A stretch of DNA of 64,000 nucleotides, taken from assembly GCA_050950785.1 (NCBI GenBank), contig JBMNIG010000028.1, forward strand, positions 1-64,000, given 5' to 3'. A program made the translations under genes and the position numbers. Of the stretch, positions 1 to 9,017 are shown one piece after another. The DNA is from JAAYOS01 sp050950785. Lineage in GTDB: Bacteria > Bacillota > Clostridia > Oscillospirales > JAAYOS01. Position 1 is the stretch's first letter, and each line of letters opens with the position of its first letter. The notes beneath the pieces are model-generated. The model did not search any database and was not told where the DNA came from. It was given only the letters and a program-made list of their open reading frames with translations.

Positions 1-2
1 TC

Positions 3-164
3 GAGATCGGAGCGATCTTTCTTATACACACAGTATTGCATTTGGACGAGAAGTACAGTTTTTATTCAAAGGGCGCGGTCAATGTCGTAGTCCTTATTTT
101 GAACTTCGTGTTTTCACAGTGGATAGTGTTTCGCAACAAGTCGGGTAAACAGGAAAATGTATAA
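3..164 (+). CDS. GtrA-like membrane protein, C-terminal fragment
   Basis: An open frame enters from the left edge and stops at 162-164, leaving 53 residues. It carries a hydrophobic helix (NVVVLILNFVFSQWIVF) followed by a short basic tail, which resembles the last helix of GtrA/DPMS-type small membrane proteins involved in moving polyprenyl-linked sugars. The start and most of the protein lie outside the window, so the family call rests on the last helix only. It converges with the phosphofructokinase gene, with a hairpin between them. Confidence 0.5.
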   Translation, partial: EIGAIFLIHTVLHLDEKYSFYSKGAVNVVVLILNFVFSQWIVFRNKSGKQENV

Positions 165-186
165 ATGCGAATTAGAGGATAAGCAA

Positions 187-213
187 ACCCGTCCGAAGAG
201 CGATCGGACGGGT
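187..213. terminator. hairpin between convergent genes
   Basis: Ten-base perfect inverted repeat (acccgtccga / tcggacgggt) with a 7-base loop, placed between the ends of two convergent genes. It lacks a strong U-tract on either side, so it is a probable but not classical bidirectional terminator. Confidence 0.6.
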
Positions 214-251
214 AAACTATTGATCGTACAGGCTTGATAAATGCTATTTTA

Positions 252-1501
252 TTAAACTGTAGCGCGTACCTTCTTTAGTTTTGCAAAGCGTGGCAGACCC
301 TGTTCCTTTTCAAGCTTGGTTTCACCTTGAATGAGGGGAAGTGCATATTCAATGAAGGGAAGGAGTATGCCGTTTCCTTCTTCGTTGATCCACTCGCGTG
401 GCACCTTCTTCTCAACGTTTGCCACCTCGGTCAGACCGATAAGCTTGGGCTCACACTTGTAGGGATCCTGGGATACACGCTCAAATGCTACCATCTTATC
501 GGTGACGCCTGCTATGGCCTGTTCAACGGCAACTTTGCCTGCCATAAAGGATTCTTCGATATCTGTTTCGGAAGCTGCGTGAGCTGCACAACGCTTGCAG
601 CAATGAGAACTCGATTCCGCGGACTTTGGCTCCGGTCTTTTCTTTTACGAAAGCTGCCAGTGTCGCTGCAAGGCCGCCCAATTGGGCATGTCCGAATGAG
701 TCTTTTGACTGGGCTATGTTGGAACCGTATTCCGATATAAATTTACCGTCTTTATCCTGAATTCCTTCGGAGACAGCCACAATGCATTTTCCGTTCTTGT
801 TGTAGACATCGGTCACATCTTTGAGGAATTTATCCATATCGAACGGAAGCTCTGGCAGATAGATGAGGTCGGGACCAGCACCCATGTGTGTGGCGAGGGC
901 AGATGCGGCACAGAGCCAACCTGCGTGACGGCCCATTATCTCAAGGATGGTGATTTGTCCGGTATCGTATACGCGGGCGTCGTGGAAGACTTCCATGCAA
1001 GATGTGGCAATATACTTTGCAGCGCTTCCGTATCCGGGGCAGTGGTCGGTGCCGAAGAGATCGTTGTCGATGGTCTTGGGAATACCCATGATGCGGCACT
1101 CATAACCAACCTTCATCATATATTTGGAGATCTTGTTGCAGGTGTCCATTGAGTCGTTTCCGCCGTTGTAGAAAAAGTAGCGTACATCGTACTTTTTGAA
1201 GATCTCAAGAATGCGCTTATAGTCGGTGTCGTCCTCGTCGGGATCGGCCAGTTTTATAACGGCATGAGCCCAATGCTGAGGAGGGGGTGTATTTCATCCG
1301 CTCCAGCTCAACGGGATCCTCTTTTGACATATCATAAAGTACATCGTCGAGTACACCCTTGATGCCGTGTGCGGCGCCCAATACACGGGTTATAACTCCG
1401 GAATCCAAAGCTGTGCGGATCGCTCCGTAAGCACTGGCATTGATGACGGTAGTAGGTCCGCCAGACTGGCCTATGATGCATGCTCCTCTGAGTTCGCTCA
1501 T
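252..1501 (-). pseudogene. pfp: PPi-dependent 6-phosphofructokinase, two frameshifts
   Basis: Glycolytic phosphofructokinase, cytoplasmic, converting fructose 6-phosphate to the 1,6-bisphosphate. Three reading-frame pieces join into one 415-residue protein, the usual length for the clostridial PPi-type enzyme. Visible motifs are GQSGGPT (11-17), GGND (113-116), PKTIDND (141-147) and MGRHAGW (189-195). Asp in GGND and Lys in PKTIDND are the residues that mark PPi rather than ATP use. The ATG at 1499-1501 has a GGAGG ribosome site. The frame breaks twice: one extra A in the minus-strand AAAA run at 1252-1255, and one extra base at about 594; deleting both restores the family sequence. The motifs are otherwise intact, so sequencing error is as likely as true loss. 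Confidence 0.85.
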
Positions 1502-1619
1502 TTTTTTAACCTCCAAAGAGTTTTGTATATTTATGAATTTTTTAGTGAGTTGGGATGGAATCCAACATCTCTGTGTACAGCCCACTAAAATTCACAGTTT
1601 AAAATGACCGTACAGGGAT

Positions 1620-1648
1620 AGTATACCACGTTTTTATTTTGTTGGCAA
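1620..1648 (-). promoter_or_regulatory. sigma-A promoter of the phosphofructokinase gene
   Basis: On the minus strand TTGCCA (1643-1648), a 17-base spacer, then TATACT (1620-1625), about 120 bases upstream of the start codon. Confidence 0.65.
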
Positions 1649-2027
1649 TTTATACAATACTAAATTTGAAGAAAAAGCAGGGGGCCGTTGAGGAAAATTG
1701 CACAAAACATGTCTACTCAATATTCCGGTATTTCAAATTTTGTGACGAGTATATACGATTGAGTATAAAAATGCTATAATAATGATAATCAAATGTGCAC
1801 CTGTAGGTGTTGGCGATTCAGCTATAAGACATATACCAGCTGGCACGTAATATCCACCATTAGCTTTGGCTATCCAATAACTATAACTGTCTTAGGTGAT
1901 TGCGAAACTCAAAAGATATCGGGGTCAGGATATAGCTTATGAACCCAAAATCGCTTCTTTCAGAAATCAAGGAATGGAAAGGCAGTAATTCATCCGGCAC
2001 CAACGCAAAAAGCGTATAGCAAGTAAA
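1649..2027 (+). other. Gene-free stretch with an extended -10 promoter and possible RNA
   Basis: No convincing protein gene. TGCTATAAT at 1772-1780 is an extended -10 element pointing rightwards. The following 240 bases contain short self-complementary segments (CACCTGTAGGTG; ataagaca pairing with tgtctta about 75 bases later) and a possible 26-codon frame starting ATG at 1939 or nearby. The transcript would run head-on into the IS element. I could not match it to a known RNA family. Confidence 0.3.
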
Positions 2028-3602
2028 GGGTATCTAGCGACACCCTGAAGATGTTAAGATAACTACGCTATCAACTGCTTTAAGCTCCTAATGTATTTAT
2101 GCTGGTGGATCTTGTCAGCAAGTACAACGGTAAGAAGTTGAGTAATTCCAGACAAAAGCAGATCCGCATGAAGAGTTTTTTCGTTCTGAGTGCGTCTGCC
2201 GGCCAGGCAGTAGCTATCCTTAAAATGATTGATAGTCTTTTCGACTGAGGTCCTGTGCTTGTAGGTGTTGTCCCACTCTTCAGTTCCACGAACCGTGCCC
2301 GGATAGGCTCGAAGATTCTTTTCAGGGTATATGTAGACCATCCGTCCGCTGAGAGAGTCGGTGCATGGGTTTTCACACTGGCAAACCCGATGATACTTGC
2401 CATTATCAGCTTTTATCCATCGTATCATGGGACATACAAACTTGAAACGTTTAAGACCATTTTTCCGTTTCGAAGAACCTTCGTGTTTCATGGGGAGGGA
2501 GGGGTTGCGGGGACAACAAGGGATGCCGTCTTCATTGATAGTACAATCTGCATTTTCAAGCTTTGAGCGATTGTTCAGTGGTATATATGCTTTATCAAAG
2601 TGCAGATCCTCAAACAAAGCTTTGTAGATGGCGATAGAATCAAATGCAGAGTCACCAAGGAATGTTTTCGGATCAATAACCGGATGTTTTTTGAAGAAAT
2701 CAATCAAAGTCGGTATTAAAAGCCTTGCATCGTGGGCCAGTTTATCTTCATTGGGTGAGTCGGTTTTCTTGGAAAGCACAATCTCGGGGTGGTCCTTAAA
2801 GAACTCATTATTGTATAGCTGGATATTCCTAACGATACCGAGACCGTTTGTGATCATGCCAAATTTGAAGACATAGCAGAAGTGGCCGTTGATATACAGC
2901 TGTTTGATATCAGCATTAGCTGAGGCGTGAGAAGGCATAGAGCCGTAGGCTGCTTTGTAAGGGTCGTAGGATTTGTCGAATCCCATTGATTTTGCATATG
3001 TCTTTAACTGATTGATGATGCGATTTGCAAATTTGGGGTTATTTTCAGTAACAAAAGCCTCAATACCGGAGGTATCGAAAATGGTCATGGAGGCAAGTTC
3101 TTTATCAATACTCTGGCATATCGGTTCGGTGGCATCAACTAACTTATCGAAAAACGTTTGTAAGTCCATCAGGAAATCCTGCTTGAAGCGAGTGATTTTA
3201 GAGGCATCCGGAACCTTCCGGAACCCGCAGAAATCCCTTAGAGCCTTTGAATAATGCAGGAAAAAGATAAGCAGTGAATCGGTTGGGATAGAGAAAATAC
3301 GCTGTAGGATCAAAGCCCAGAGCATCGCCTGAAGAGGATATTTCCGGGGTCTTCCGGTAGATGCATAGTAATGATTTCTGAAAGAAATCGAAATGAACTC
3401 ATCGAGATTAATGTTCTTTTCCAGAAGCGATAGAAACGCAGGTTTGTCATTTTCAAATTTATCTTGACAATCCGAAAAAATATCTGCCAAAGAAAGCTGT
3501 TTTTGTGTTATCATATACATGTAGCTCCTTTCTTGATATATGGTGGATTTGTTTCTAATCAATCCAATTTTACCATATTTCGGTGAGGAGTTACACCTTT
3601 TT
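2028..3602 (-). mobile_element. IS5/IS1182-like insertion sequence
   Basis: About 1.57 kb around a single DDE transposase gene. The ends are approximate: GGGTATCTAGCGACACCC at 2028-2045 and, on the other side, CGGTGAGGAGTTACACC at 3581-3597 are imperfect inverted repeats of each other and each also shows a GGGT/ACCC-type internal dyad. I found no clear target duplication. Confidence 0.6.
2063..3520 (-). CDS. IS transposase with DUF772-like and DDE domains
   Basis: Intact transposase of about 485 residues. The N-terminal part has the RNHYYASTGRPRKYPLQAMLWALILQ-type segment seen in DUF772 domains of IS5/IS1182 relatives (given here only as family resemblance), followed by an RNase H-like core with TIFDTSG (first Asp), GDSAFDS (second Asp) and a C-terminal RTSVEKTINHFK segment (catalytic Glu). 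It would cut and join the element ends. The ATG at 3518-3520 follows AAGGAG with 4 bases spacing; the ATG six bases later (3514) is equally possible with a 10-base spacing. No frame damage, unlike several neighbours. Confidence 0.85.
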   Translation of the reverse strand: MYMITQKQLSLADIFSDCQDKFENDKPAFLSLLEKNINLDEFISISFRNHYYASTGRPRKYPLQAMLWALILQRIFSIPTDSLLIFFLHYSKALRDFCGFRKVPDASKITRFKQDFLMDLQTFFDKLVDATEPICQSIDKELASMTIFDTSGIEAFVTENNPKFANRIINQLKTYAKSMGFDKSYDPYKAAYGSMPSHASANADIKQLYINGHFCYVFKFGMITNGLGIVRNIQLYNNEFFKDHPEIVLSKKTDSPNEDKLAHDARLLIPTLIDFFKKHPVIDPKTFLGDSAFDSIAIYKALFEDLHFDKAYIPLNNRSKLENADCTINEDGIPCCPRNPSLPMKHEGSSKRKNGLKRFKFVCPMIRWIKADNGKYHRVCQCENPCTDSLSGRMVYIYPEKNLRAYPGTVRGTEEWDNTYKHRTSVEKTINHFKDSYCLAGRRTQNEKTLHADLLLSGITQLLTVVLADKIHQHKYIRSLKQLIA

Positions 3603-3681
3603 ACCATTGAAAAAAGTTAGTATTTATGCGCATTCCGGCGTTTCGCAAACGCCTATATAACTGTCTGACAGGGAGGTGACC

Positions 3682-4921
3682 GTGTTGGATAGGACGATAT
3701 TGCATTGTGACCTAAACGGATTTTTTGCATCGGTGGAATGCATAAAAAGACCGGAATTGAAAAGTGTGCCAATGGCAGTCTGCGGAAACCCAAAAAACCG
3801 GCACGGCATAATCCTTGCCAAAAATGAGCTGGCAAAAAAGTTTGGAGTTATCACTGCCGAGACTGTCTGGCAAGCACGTAAGAAATGTCCGGATCTTGTG
3901 CTTGTGCCTCCAAATCATGATGAATACAGTATGTATTCCAAATTAGTAAATAAAATATACCTTCGTTATACGGACATGGTTGAGCCCTTTGGAATTGATG
4001 AAAGCTGGCTTGATGTGACAGGATCGACGTCTCTTTTCGGCAACGGGAAAAGAAATTGCCGACACATTGAGGGATACTGTAAAACGTGAACTGGGACTTA
4101 CTATTTCTGTCGGAGTCTCTTTTAATAAAGCCTTCGCTAAACTTGGAAGCGACATGAAGAAACCCGATGCCACTACCATCATATCTCGCGACAACTTTCG
4201 CAAAAAAGTGTGGCCACTCCCTGTAGGTTCGCTGTTATATGTGGGCAAGGTGGCATCTCAGACACTTGCAAGGTTGGGAATAATAAAAATAGGAGATCTT
4301 GCTGCGGCTGACCGCAACCTTATAACCGGGGCACTGGGCAAGCTTGGGGAAGTGATACACACATACGCAAGGGGGGAAGACGATTCACCGGTTCGCCTAT
4401 ACGACGACAGTCCCGATTTGAAATCAGTTGGAAACGGAATGACATTTAGTCGAAATCTAAAAGACCGGGGGGATGTCGTCGCAGGTGTTACTGCTTTAGC
4501 GGATTCGGTAGCGGCAAGGCTTCGAGAGTACGGCTTGATGTGTACGACGATTCAGGTACAGATCAAGGATCCCGCACTAAAGACCATATCTCGTCAGCAG
4601 GCACTTCGCAATCCCTCACAGTATACACGGGAAATCGTTCGGACTGCTTTGGAGTTGATCTATGACTTGTGGCGTCCCGGGGCACCTATTCGCCAGATCA
4701 CTATAACCGGCACCAATTTGATTCCGGAAGATCAGGCTGCCGAGCAACTAAATCTGTTTGAGACAGACATACATGAACGCAGGGAACGGGTGCATAAAAT
4801 AGAAACGACAATGGATCAAATCAGGAATAAATTTGGAAAGAATGCTATCACATATGGCGCTACGATGGGTAAAGAAATTTTTGGATCCCATGATTTTGAT
4901 GGAGAAGCTGAGATAAAATAA
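3682..4921 (+). pseudogene. dinB: DNA polymerase IV (first dinB copy), one frameshift
   Basis: Y-family translesion polymerase of about 413 residues when the frame is repaired. Visible are the N-terminal HCDLNGFFASVE metal-binding segment, the SWLDVTGS catalytic segment, the helix-hairpin-helix thumb (LARLGIIKIGDLA) and the little-finger domain. The frame shifts at the AAAA run 4048-4051: removing one A links the two pieces exactly. GGGAGG at 3671-3676 serves the GTG at 3682 or the TTG at 3685. A second dinB lies at 51959-53212. The IS element ends only about 75 bases upstream and may have removed the native promoter; no LexA box is visible here. Confidence 0.85.
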
Positions 4922-4932
4922 TTGTAACAAAA

Positions 4933-4955
4933 AATCGTGATTTCGCGATTGTTTT
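4933..4955 (+). terminator. weak terminator after dinB1
   Basis: Short stem aatcgt/gcgatt directly downstream of the stop codon, followed by gtttt. Confidence 0.4.
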
Positions 4956-4982
4956 AACAAACTCTATGCTAATCTATAATTG

Positions 4983-5011
4983 TTGACTGCAATCAGGCCT
5001 GATGGTATAGT
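4983..5011 (+). promoter_or_regulatory. sigma-A promoter of degV
   Basis: TTGACT (4983-4988), 17-base spacer, TATAGT (5006-5011). The -10 lies inside the dyad GGTATAGTAATACC, which could bind a regulator. Confidence 0.65.
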
Positions 5012-5070
5012 AATACCATGGCGTGCTGAAATTTGAAAAAAACGGCAATTGCCGGGGAATGGAGTTTCAC

Positions 5071-5943
5071 ATGAGTAATTTTATACTGATGACAGATTCA
5101 TCAACAGATCTTCCAAAGACCTATTATGAAACTAATGACGTGGAGCTCATCCCGATTCGCTATGTGCTGGACGGTGTCGAGTACAAAGACGATGCCGGCG
5201 TGAGCATGGATTACAAGGAATTCTATGCCAGGATGCGGGCGGGTTCTATGTCTACAACTTCCCTTATCAACCGGGATGAATATACTCAAGCCTTTGAGCG
5301 ATTCCTGTCGGAGGGGAAGGATGTTCTTTACATCTCCATCTCTTCCGGTATCAGTGGCTCTTACCAATCGGCAGTAGGAGCTGCGGAAGAGCTCTCTGAA
5401 AAGTATCCCCACCGCAAGCTGTATATTTGCGATGGACTTTGTGCATCTATGGGAGGCGCGGTGCTGGTACACCTTGCTCAAAAATTGCGTGCTGCCGGCA
5501 AAAGTATCGACGAAGTTCGCGATTGGGTCGAGGAAAACAAAATGAACGTCATACACCTGTACACTGTCGATGATCTCATGTTTCTAAAACGCAGCGGAAG
5601 GATCAGCTCATCAGCCGCTGTGTTGGGGTCCCTTATGGGAGTCAAGCCTATGCTAGACGTTGACAGTAACGGTAAGCTTCGTGCGTGCAAAAAAATGCGC
5701 GGTCGCCGCGGTGCACTTGAGGGGCTTGCCAAATGGGTCGATGAGTTTACCGAGTCCGATGAGATGGAAGTGTTCGCCATCAGTCACGGTGACTGCGAAC
5801 AGGACGCTATGACAGTGCTCAACAAAGTCAAAGAAAAGTACAAAATCAAAGATGTTTTGATAAACCATATAGGCCCTGTTATAGGAAGCCATTCAGGCCC
5901 GGATACCATAGCTATCTTTTTTATCGGTAAGGGCAGAAGATGA
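5071..5943 (+). CDS. degV: DegV family fatty-acid-binding protein
   Basis: Cytoplasmic 290-residue DegV protein. The family binds a fatty acyl chain between two alpha/beta domains and can act as the FakB subunit that presents fatty acids to FakA kinase; no fakA is in the window. Family marks are TDSSTDLP (about 7-14), the TTSLIN segment, ISSGISGSYQS, and a C-terminal HIGPVIGSHSGPDT. The ATG at 5071 follows GGGGAATGGAG; an upstream in-frame start would add 16 unlikely residues. It has its own promoter and terminator, so it is probably transcribed alone. Confidence 0.9.
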   Translation: MSNFILMTDSSTDLPKTYYETNDVELIPIRYVLDGVEYKDDAGVSMDYKEFYARMRAGSMSTTSLINRDEYTQAFERFLSEGKDVLYISISSGISGSYQSAVGAAEELSEKYPHRKLYICDGLCASMGGAVLVHLAQKLRAAGKSIDEVRDWVEENKMNVIHLYTVDDLMFLKRSGRISSSAAVLGSLMGVKPMLDVDSNGKLRACKKMRGRRGALEGLAKWVDEFTESDEMEVFAISHGDCEQDAMTVLNKVKEKYKIKDVLINHIGPVIGSHSGPDTIAIFFIGKGRR

Positions 5944-5964
5944 TCAAAATCGATTTGATAAACG

Positions 5965-5998
5965 GCCCCTGTTCCAACATGGAACGGGGGCTCTTTTT
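5965..5998 (+). terminator. rho-independent terminator after degV
   Basis: Stem cccctgttcc / ggaacggggg with a 5-base loop, followed by ctcttttt. Confidence 0.85.
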
Positions 5999-6165
5999 GA
6001 AACCTTTTACGTGATATTGCATGCAAAATGACTTATGCCTTTTCAAATAACTGCATACTAGGTAACATAATATTGTGAAAAGTTACACAAAATAATCAAA
6101 TCAGTTAAAAAGAGCTTTTCTTTTATTAAATATGTTGTTATAATATTAACATTACTTATTTCTGC

Positions 6166-6936
6166 ATGAGGTATGTGGTGGAAAAGCATTGTCTTATTGT
6201 TCAACTTAAGGAGTTGCTGCAAAACAAAGGCATTACTCCACTGACTGATCGCGAAACAGATATATATATGATGTGCGATTTTTCTATTGTGGAAAGTGAT
6301 GACTTGAGGATTCATTATGAAGCCTCGGTGTACCTTGATGATCAAAGCAATATTGTATTTTTTTGGGACTGCGTCTTGAAATCAGAAAGTGGGAAATTTC
6401 CACATTCTCAATCACGCAGACCATATAAGTACTGCTGTGTAAAAAATGAGAAAGTTGTAGAAGGAATTCAGACTACTGACATCTTTCATCTGGCGGAAAT
6501 CCCGGTTATGATAAAGAAAACGATCAAAAGTCATGGATGGAAGTTCAAGAAGGTTTTCAACAGAAACGATTCACTTTACCCAACCTTGGTTTTTTCATCT
6601 CATTACACTAAGATCATTAAAACAAGAGTTTTTGAATTCAAGCACAAACCTGCTGATTTGCTAGCCGGTGTGATGCGTGGTCGATTCCCAAGAACTAGAG
6701 AGGTATTTCGATTATTAATACTGTTCTTACCACTTTTATGGATCACAGTTGTACTTTACCTAAAAGGGGACGTTACATTTTTTAGTTGGTGTCTGGCTGC
6801 TGTTGGGATACTCACTTCATATAAATTGATAGATTTGGACAAGAATAAGAATCTACTAACGACTCTTATCGTTTGGTTTATCACAGTATTAATGATTATC
6901 ATTATTTATTTATACAATATTGCACATAATCTATAA
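6166..6936 (+). CDS. unknown protein with three C-terminal membrane helices
   Basis: I do not recognise this 256-residue protein. Residues 1-170 are soluble and mixed in charge; from about 180 there are three hydrophobic helices (around FRLLILFLPLLWITVV, FFSWCLAAVGIL and LIVWFITVLMIIIIYLY). The topology suggests a cytoplasmic sensor or enzyme domain tethered to the membrane. A Cys pair (YCCVK) lies near residue 88. The start is uncertain because no strong ribosome site precedes the ATG. AT content looks higher than in the housekeeping genes, consistent with acquired DNA. It is monocistronic, followed by a hairpin. Confidence 0.6.
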   Translation: MRYVVEKHCLIVQLKELLQNKGITPLTDRETDIYMMCDFSIVESDDLRIHYEASVYLDDQSNIVFFWDCVLKSESGKFPHSQSRRPYKYCCVKNEKVVEGIQTTDIFHLAEIPVMIKKTIKSHGWKFKKVFNRNDSLYPTLVFSSHYTKIIKTRVFEFKHKPADLLAGVMRGRFPRTREVFRLLILFLPLLWITVVLYLKGDVTFFSWCLAAVGILTSYKLIDLDKNKNLLTTLIVWFITVLMIIIIYLYNIAHNL

Positions 6937-6960
6937 AACATTCATATACCTAAATAGTAG

Positions 6961-6996
6961 AAAAGAGCTGCCGGCTAAATGCCATGCAGCTCTTTT
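6961..6996. terminator. bidirectional terminator
   Basis: Perfect 11-base inverted repeat aaaagagctgc / gcagctctttt between convergent genes; gives an A-rich 5' side and U-rich 3' side in both directions. Confidence 0.8.
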
Positions 6997-7027
6997 AACA
7001 GTCCCGGGTACTCAAGAAAAGGCTGGA

Positions 7028-7198
7028 TCAAGGCTTTTTGAAACTAATGCCATAGGGAGCTTCTTCTTCTGGTGGTTCTTTATCTTCCTCAACCTTTTTC
7101 TCATTTTGCTTCGCCTTTGCATACATTTTTCTCATTTTTTCGTCTAAATGTTCGTTACTTCTTCTCTGCAGTTCAAGAAATTCGCGGTAAGAATACAA
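7028..7198 (-). CDS. small acidic/basic protein, unknown
   Basis: A 56-residue highly charged protein beginning with YSYREFLELQRRSNEHLDEK, then a Lys/Glu-rich, probably helical stretch and a Pro/Glu tail. The TTG at 7196-7198 is preferred because GAGGTGATTGAG, a good ribosome site, lies directly in front; a longer ATG-started frame would place that site inside the gene. It shares the hairpin at 6961-6996 as terminator. No family recognised. Confidence 0.45.
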   Translation of the reverse strand: MYSYREFLELQRRSNEHLDEKMRKMYAKAKQNEKKVEEDKEPPEEEAPYGISFKKP

Positions 7199-7450
7199 CT
7201 CAATCACCTCAAACCATCCTATGAAACAGCCAAAGACCATGTTAACAGGTTGATGGGACAGCGAAAATTTAAGTATTTCTGAAAAGCATTTAATGGCTCA
7301 CTTTCGAGCGAGCGCCTGGCTCAGTTTCTAGTTGACAAACACACTCAATGAGACAATGAAATTGTAAGTGTTTCCTAATAACCTTTACCTAATAGACTCT
7401 AATGATGGATTTTTGACGAATGATTTATTTAGATGAAAGTTGTAAATAAA

Positions 7451-7486
7451 ACCACTCCCGTTTTAGCACAATAATGTACGGGGGTG
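7451..7486 (+). promoter_or_regulatory. hairpin covering the ribosome site of the LysM gene
   Basis: CTCCCGT and ACGGGGG, about 17 bases apart, can pair and would bury the GGGGG ribosome site of the next gene. This could damp translation; it is an inference from pairing only. Confidence 0.35.
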
Positions 7487-7495
7487 TTTATCAAT

Positions 7496-8929
7496 ATGTT
7501 TATACAACACAAGCTTGTAGAAAATGATGACGGATACGATCTAATTTTATATCTTGATCCCATGCTGACAGAATTTTCGGATGAATTGGGCAGAAAAGGA
7601 AGAAAAAAGCGGGAAAAGACGCTACGGGAAAATGCGGCTGAATATATTCGTGAAAAGCTTCCAAATCTGAAAATAAAGAGTGTTAAGATAATGCTGGGTG
7701 CAGCGCTCATTTCAACACTTGCTTTTGCAGGGCCACTGGCTGAAAGCGCAAAAGCTGTCGGCAACACAGCAGTGCAATCAGTTCAGAAGCAGAGCGTGAA
7801 TTTAACAGTCAACGGGAAGTATATACCACTTTCAAGTCCCGCTGTAAACAGAAATGGAACAGTATATGTTCCTGTACGGGATTTGGCAAATGCCCTTGGA
7901 GCATCGGTATGGTGGAACGCAGGATCAAAGACCGTAGGTATAAACAAAGGCAGCACCAAGATCGCTTTTGTTATTGGGGCGAATACAGCAAGGGTAAACG
8001 GAAAATCAGTTTCAATGCCTTCTTCTTATATAGTAAATGGTGTAACAATGGCTCCGATCCGCTTCGTGGCAGAGTCTTTGGGGCAGCAAATAAGTTGGAA
8101 TGATGCCACGAACACGGTAAATGTCGGAGCTGGAGGCTCAGTATCTGTGGGAACCGGAGGCTCCGACACTTATACTGTCAAACCCGGTGACACACTCTGG
8201 AAAATCGCTAATGCCCATGGACTGTCTGTTAGCAGTCTGCAAGCAATCAACAGCTTAAGCGGAACCACTATATATCCCGGTCAACAGTTGGTTGTCAAAC
8301 CCGGGACAGGAACAGTCGATCCGACACCGTCAGTCAATACTGTTACGTATAAATCCTATACTGTTCAGTCAGGTGATACCATATGGGATCTCAGCATAAA
8401 GTTCGGTATTCCACAGCAGGAGCTACTAAAGGCAAACAATCTTACAATGAGTAGTCGCCTGTCGGTAGGCCAAAAGCTGACCATTCCTGTCCACCACATC
8501 GCGGTAAAACCTACTGTGAGTGCAAATCATGGAGAGTATTTAGACTGGTGGAGTGAAGCCCAGTACGTTTTTCCAATAAATAAGATAGCAACCGTAACCG
8601 ATTTTAAGACCGGCCGATCTTTTAAGATAAAGCGTACGATTGGAGCAAATCACGCTGATTGCGAGCCCCTGACCGCAAGTGATGCGGCTATAATAAAGGA
8701 AATTTGGGGCGGAGCGTACTCCTGGTCAGAAAGAGCAGTGATTGTGAATGTTGATGGGAGAAAAATTGCGGCCTCAATGGCTTCAATGCCTCATGACGTG
8801 GATTATGTCAAAAATAACAACTTCAACGGACATTTTGATCTCCACTTCAGAAATAGTACTCGTCACATCGATGGAACTGTAAATAATGCACATCAAAATC
8901 AGATAAAAATTGCCGCTGGTCTTGTCTGA
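7496..8929 (+). CDS. stalk-domain and double-LysM cell-wall protein
   Basis: Wall-associated protein of 477 residues. Order: charged cytoplasmic segment (1-60), one membrane helix (about 64-85), a copper-amine-oxidase N-terminal-like stalk domain (100-212) with the VPVRDLANALGA and APIRFVAESLG repeats, LysM 1 (224-268) and LysM 2 (286-332), both with the YTVxxGDTxW start, then a 130-residue C-terminal domain holding ANHADCE, MPHD and HFDLHFRNS. LysM binds peptidoglycan; the stalk is a spacer. The His/Asp/Cys pattern of the last domain hints at a metal enzyme, but I cannot name it. The ATG at 7496 is used because the in-frame GTG at 7484 sits inside the ribosome site. Single gene with its own terminator. 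Confidence 0.8.
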   Translation: MFIQHKLVENDDGYDLILYLDPMLTEFSDELGRKGRKKREKTLRENAAEYIREKLPNLKIKSVKIMLGAALISTLAFAGPLAESAKAVGNTAVQSVQKQSVNLTVNGKYIPLSSPAVNRNGTVYVPVRDLANALGASVWWNAGSKTVGINKGSTKIAFVIGANTARVNGKSVSMPSSYIVNGVTMAPIRFVAESLGQQISWNDATNTVNVGAGGSVSVGTGGSDTYTVKPGDTLWKIANAHGLSVSSLQAINSLSGTTIYPGQQLVVKPGTGTVDPTPSVNTVTYKSYTVQSGDTIWDLSIKFGIPQQELLKANNLTMSSRLSVGQKLTIPVHHIAVKPTVSANHGEYLDWWSEAQYVFPINKIATVTDFKTGRSFKIKRTIGANHADCEPLTASDAAIIKEIWGGAYSWSERAVIVNVDGRKIAASMASMPHDVDYVKNNNFNGHFDLHFRNSTRHIDGTVNNAHQNQIKIAAGLV

Positions 8930-8947
8930 TCCATCAAAAAAACTTTG

Positions 8948-8999
8948 ACGGGTCCGCCTATTTATGTTATTATTTTGTGAAAAGGCGGACCCGTTTTTT
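8948..8999 (+). terminator. rho-independent terminator after the LysM gene
   Basis: Perfect 12-base stem acgggtccgcct / aggcggacccgt (8948-8959 with 8983-8994) followed by a run of T. Confidence 0.9.
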
Positions 9000-9017
9000 G
9001 GTTTTAGATCCTGTTTT

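Noticed and set aside
886..1152. Plus-strand frame of 88 codons opposite pfk
   Set aside because: Antisense shadow of the phosphofructokinase gene; composition and lack of a ribosome site argue against a gene.
3636..3652. Hairpin ggcgttt-cgc-aaacgcc as a terminator or SOS operator
   Set aside because: No U-run and no GAAC/GTTC pattern; it lies between the IS end and dinB1 and has no clear role.
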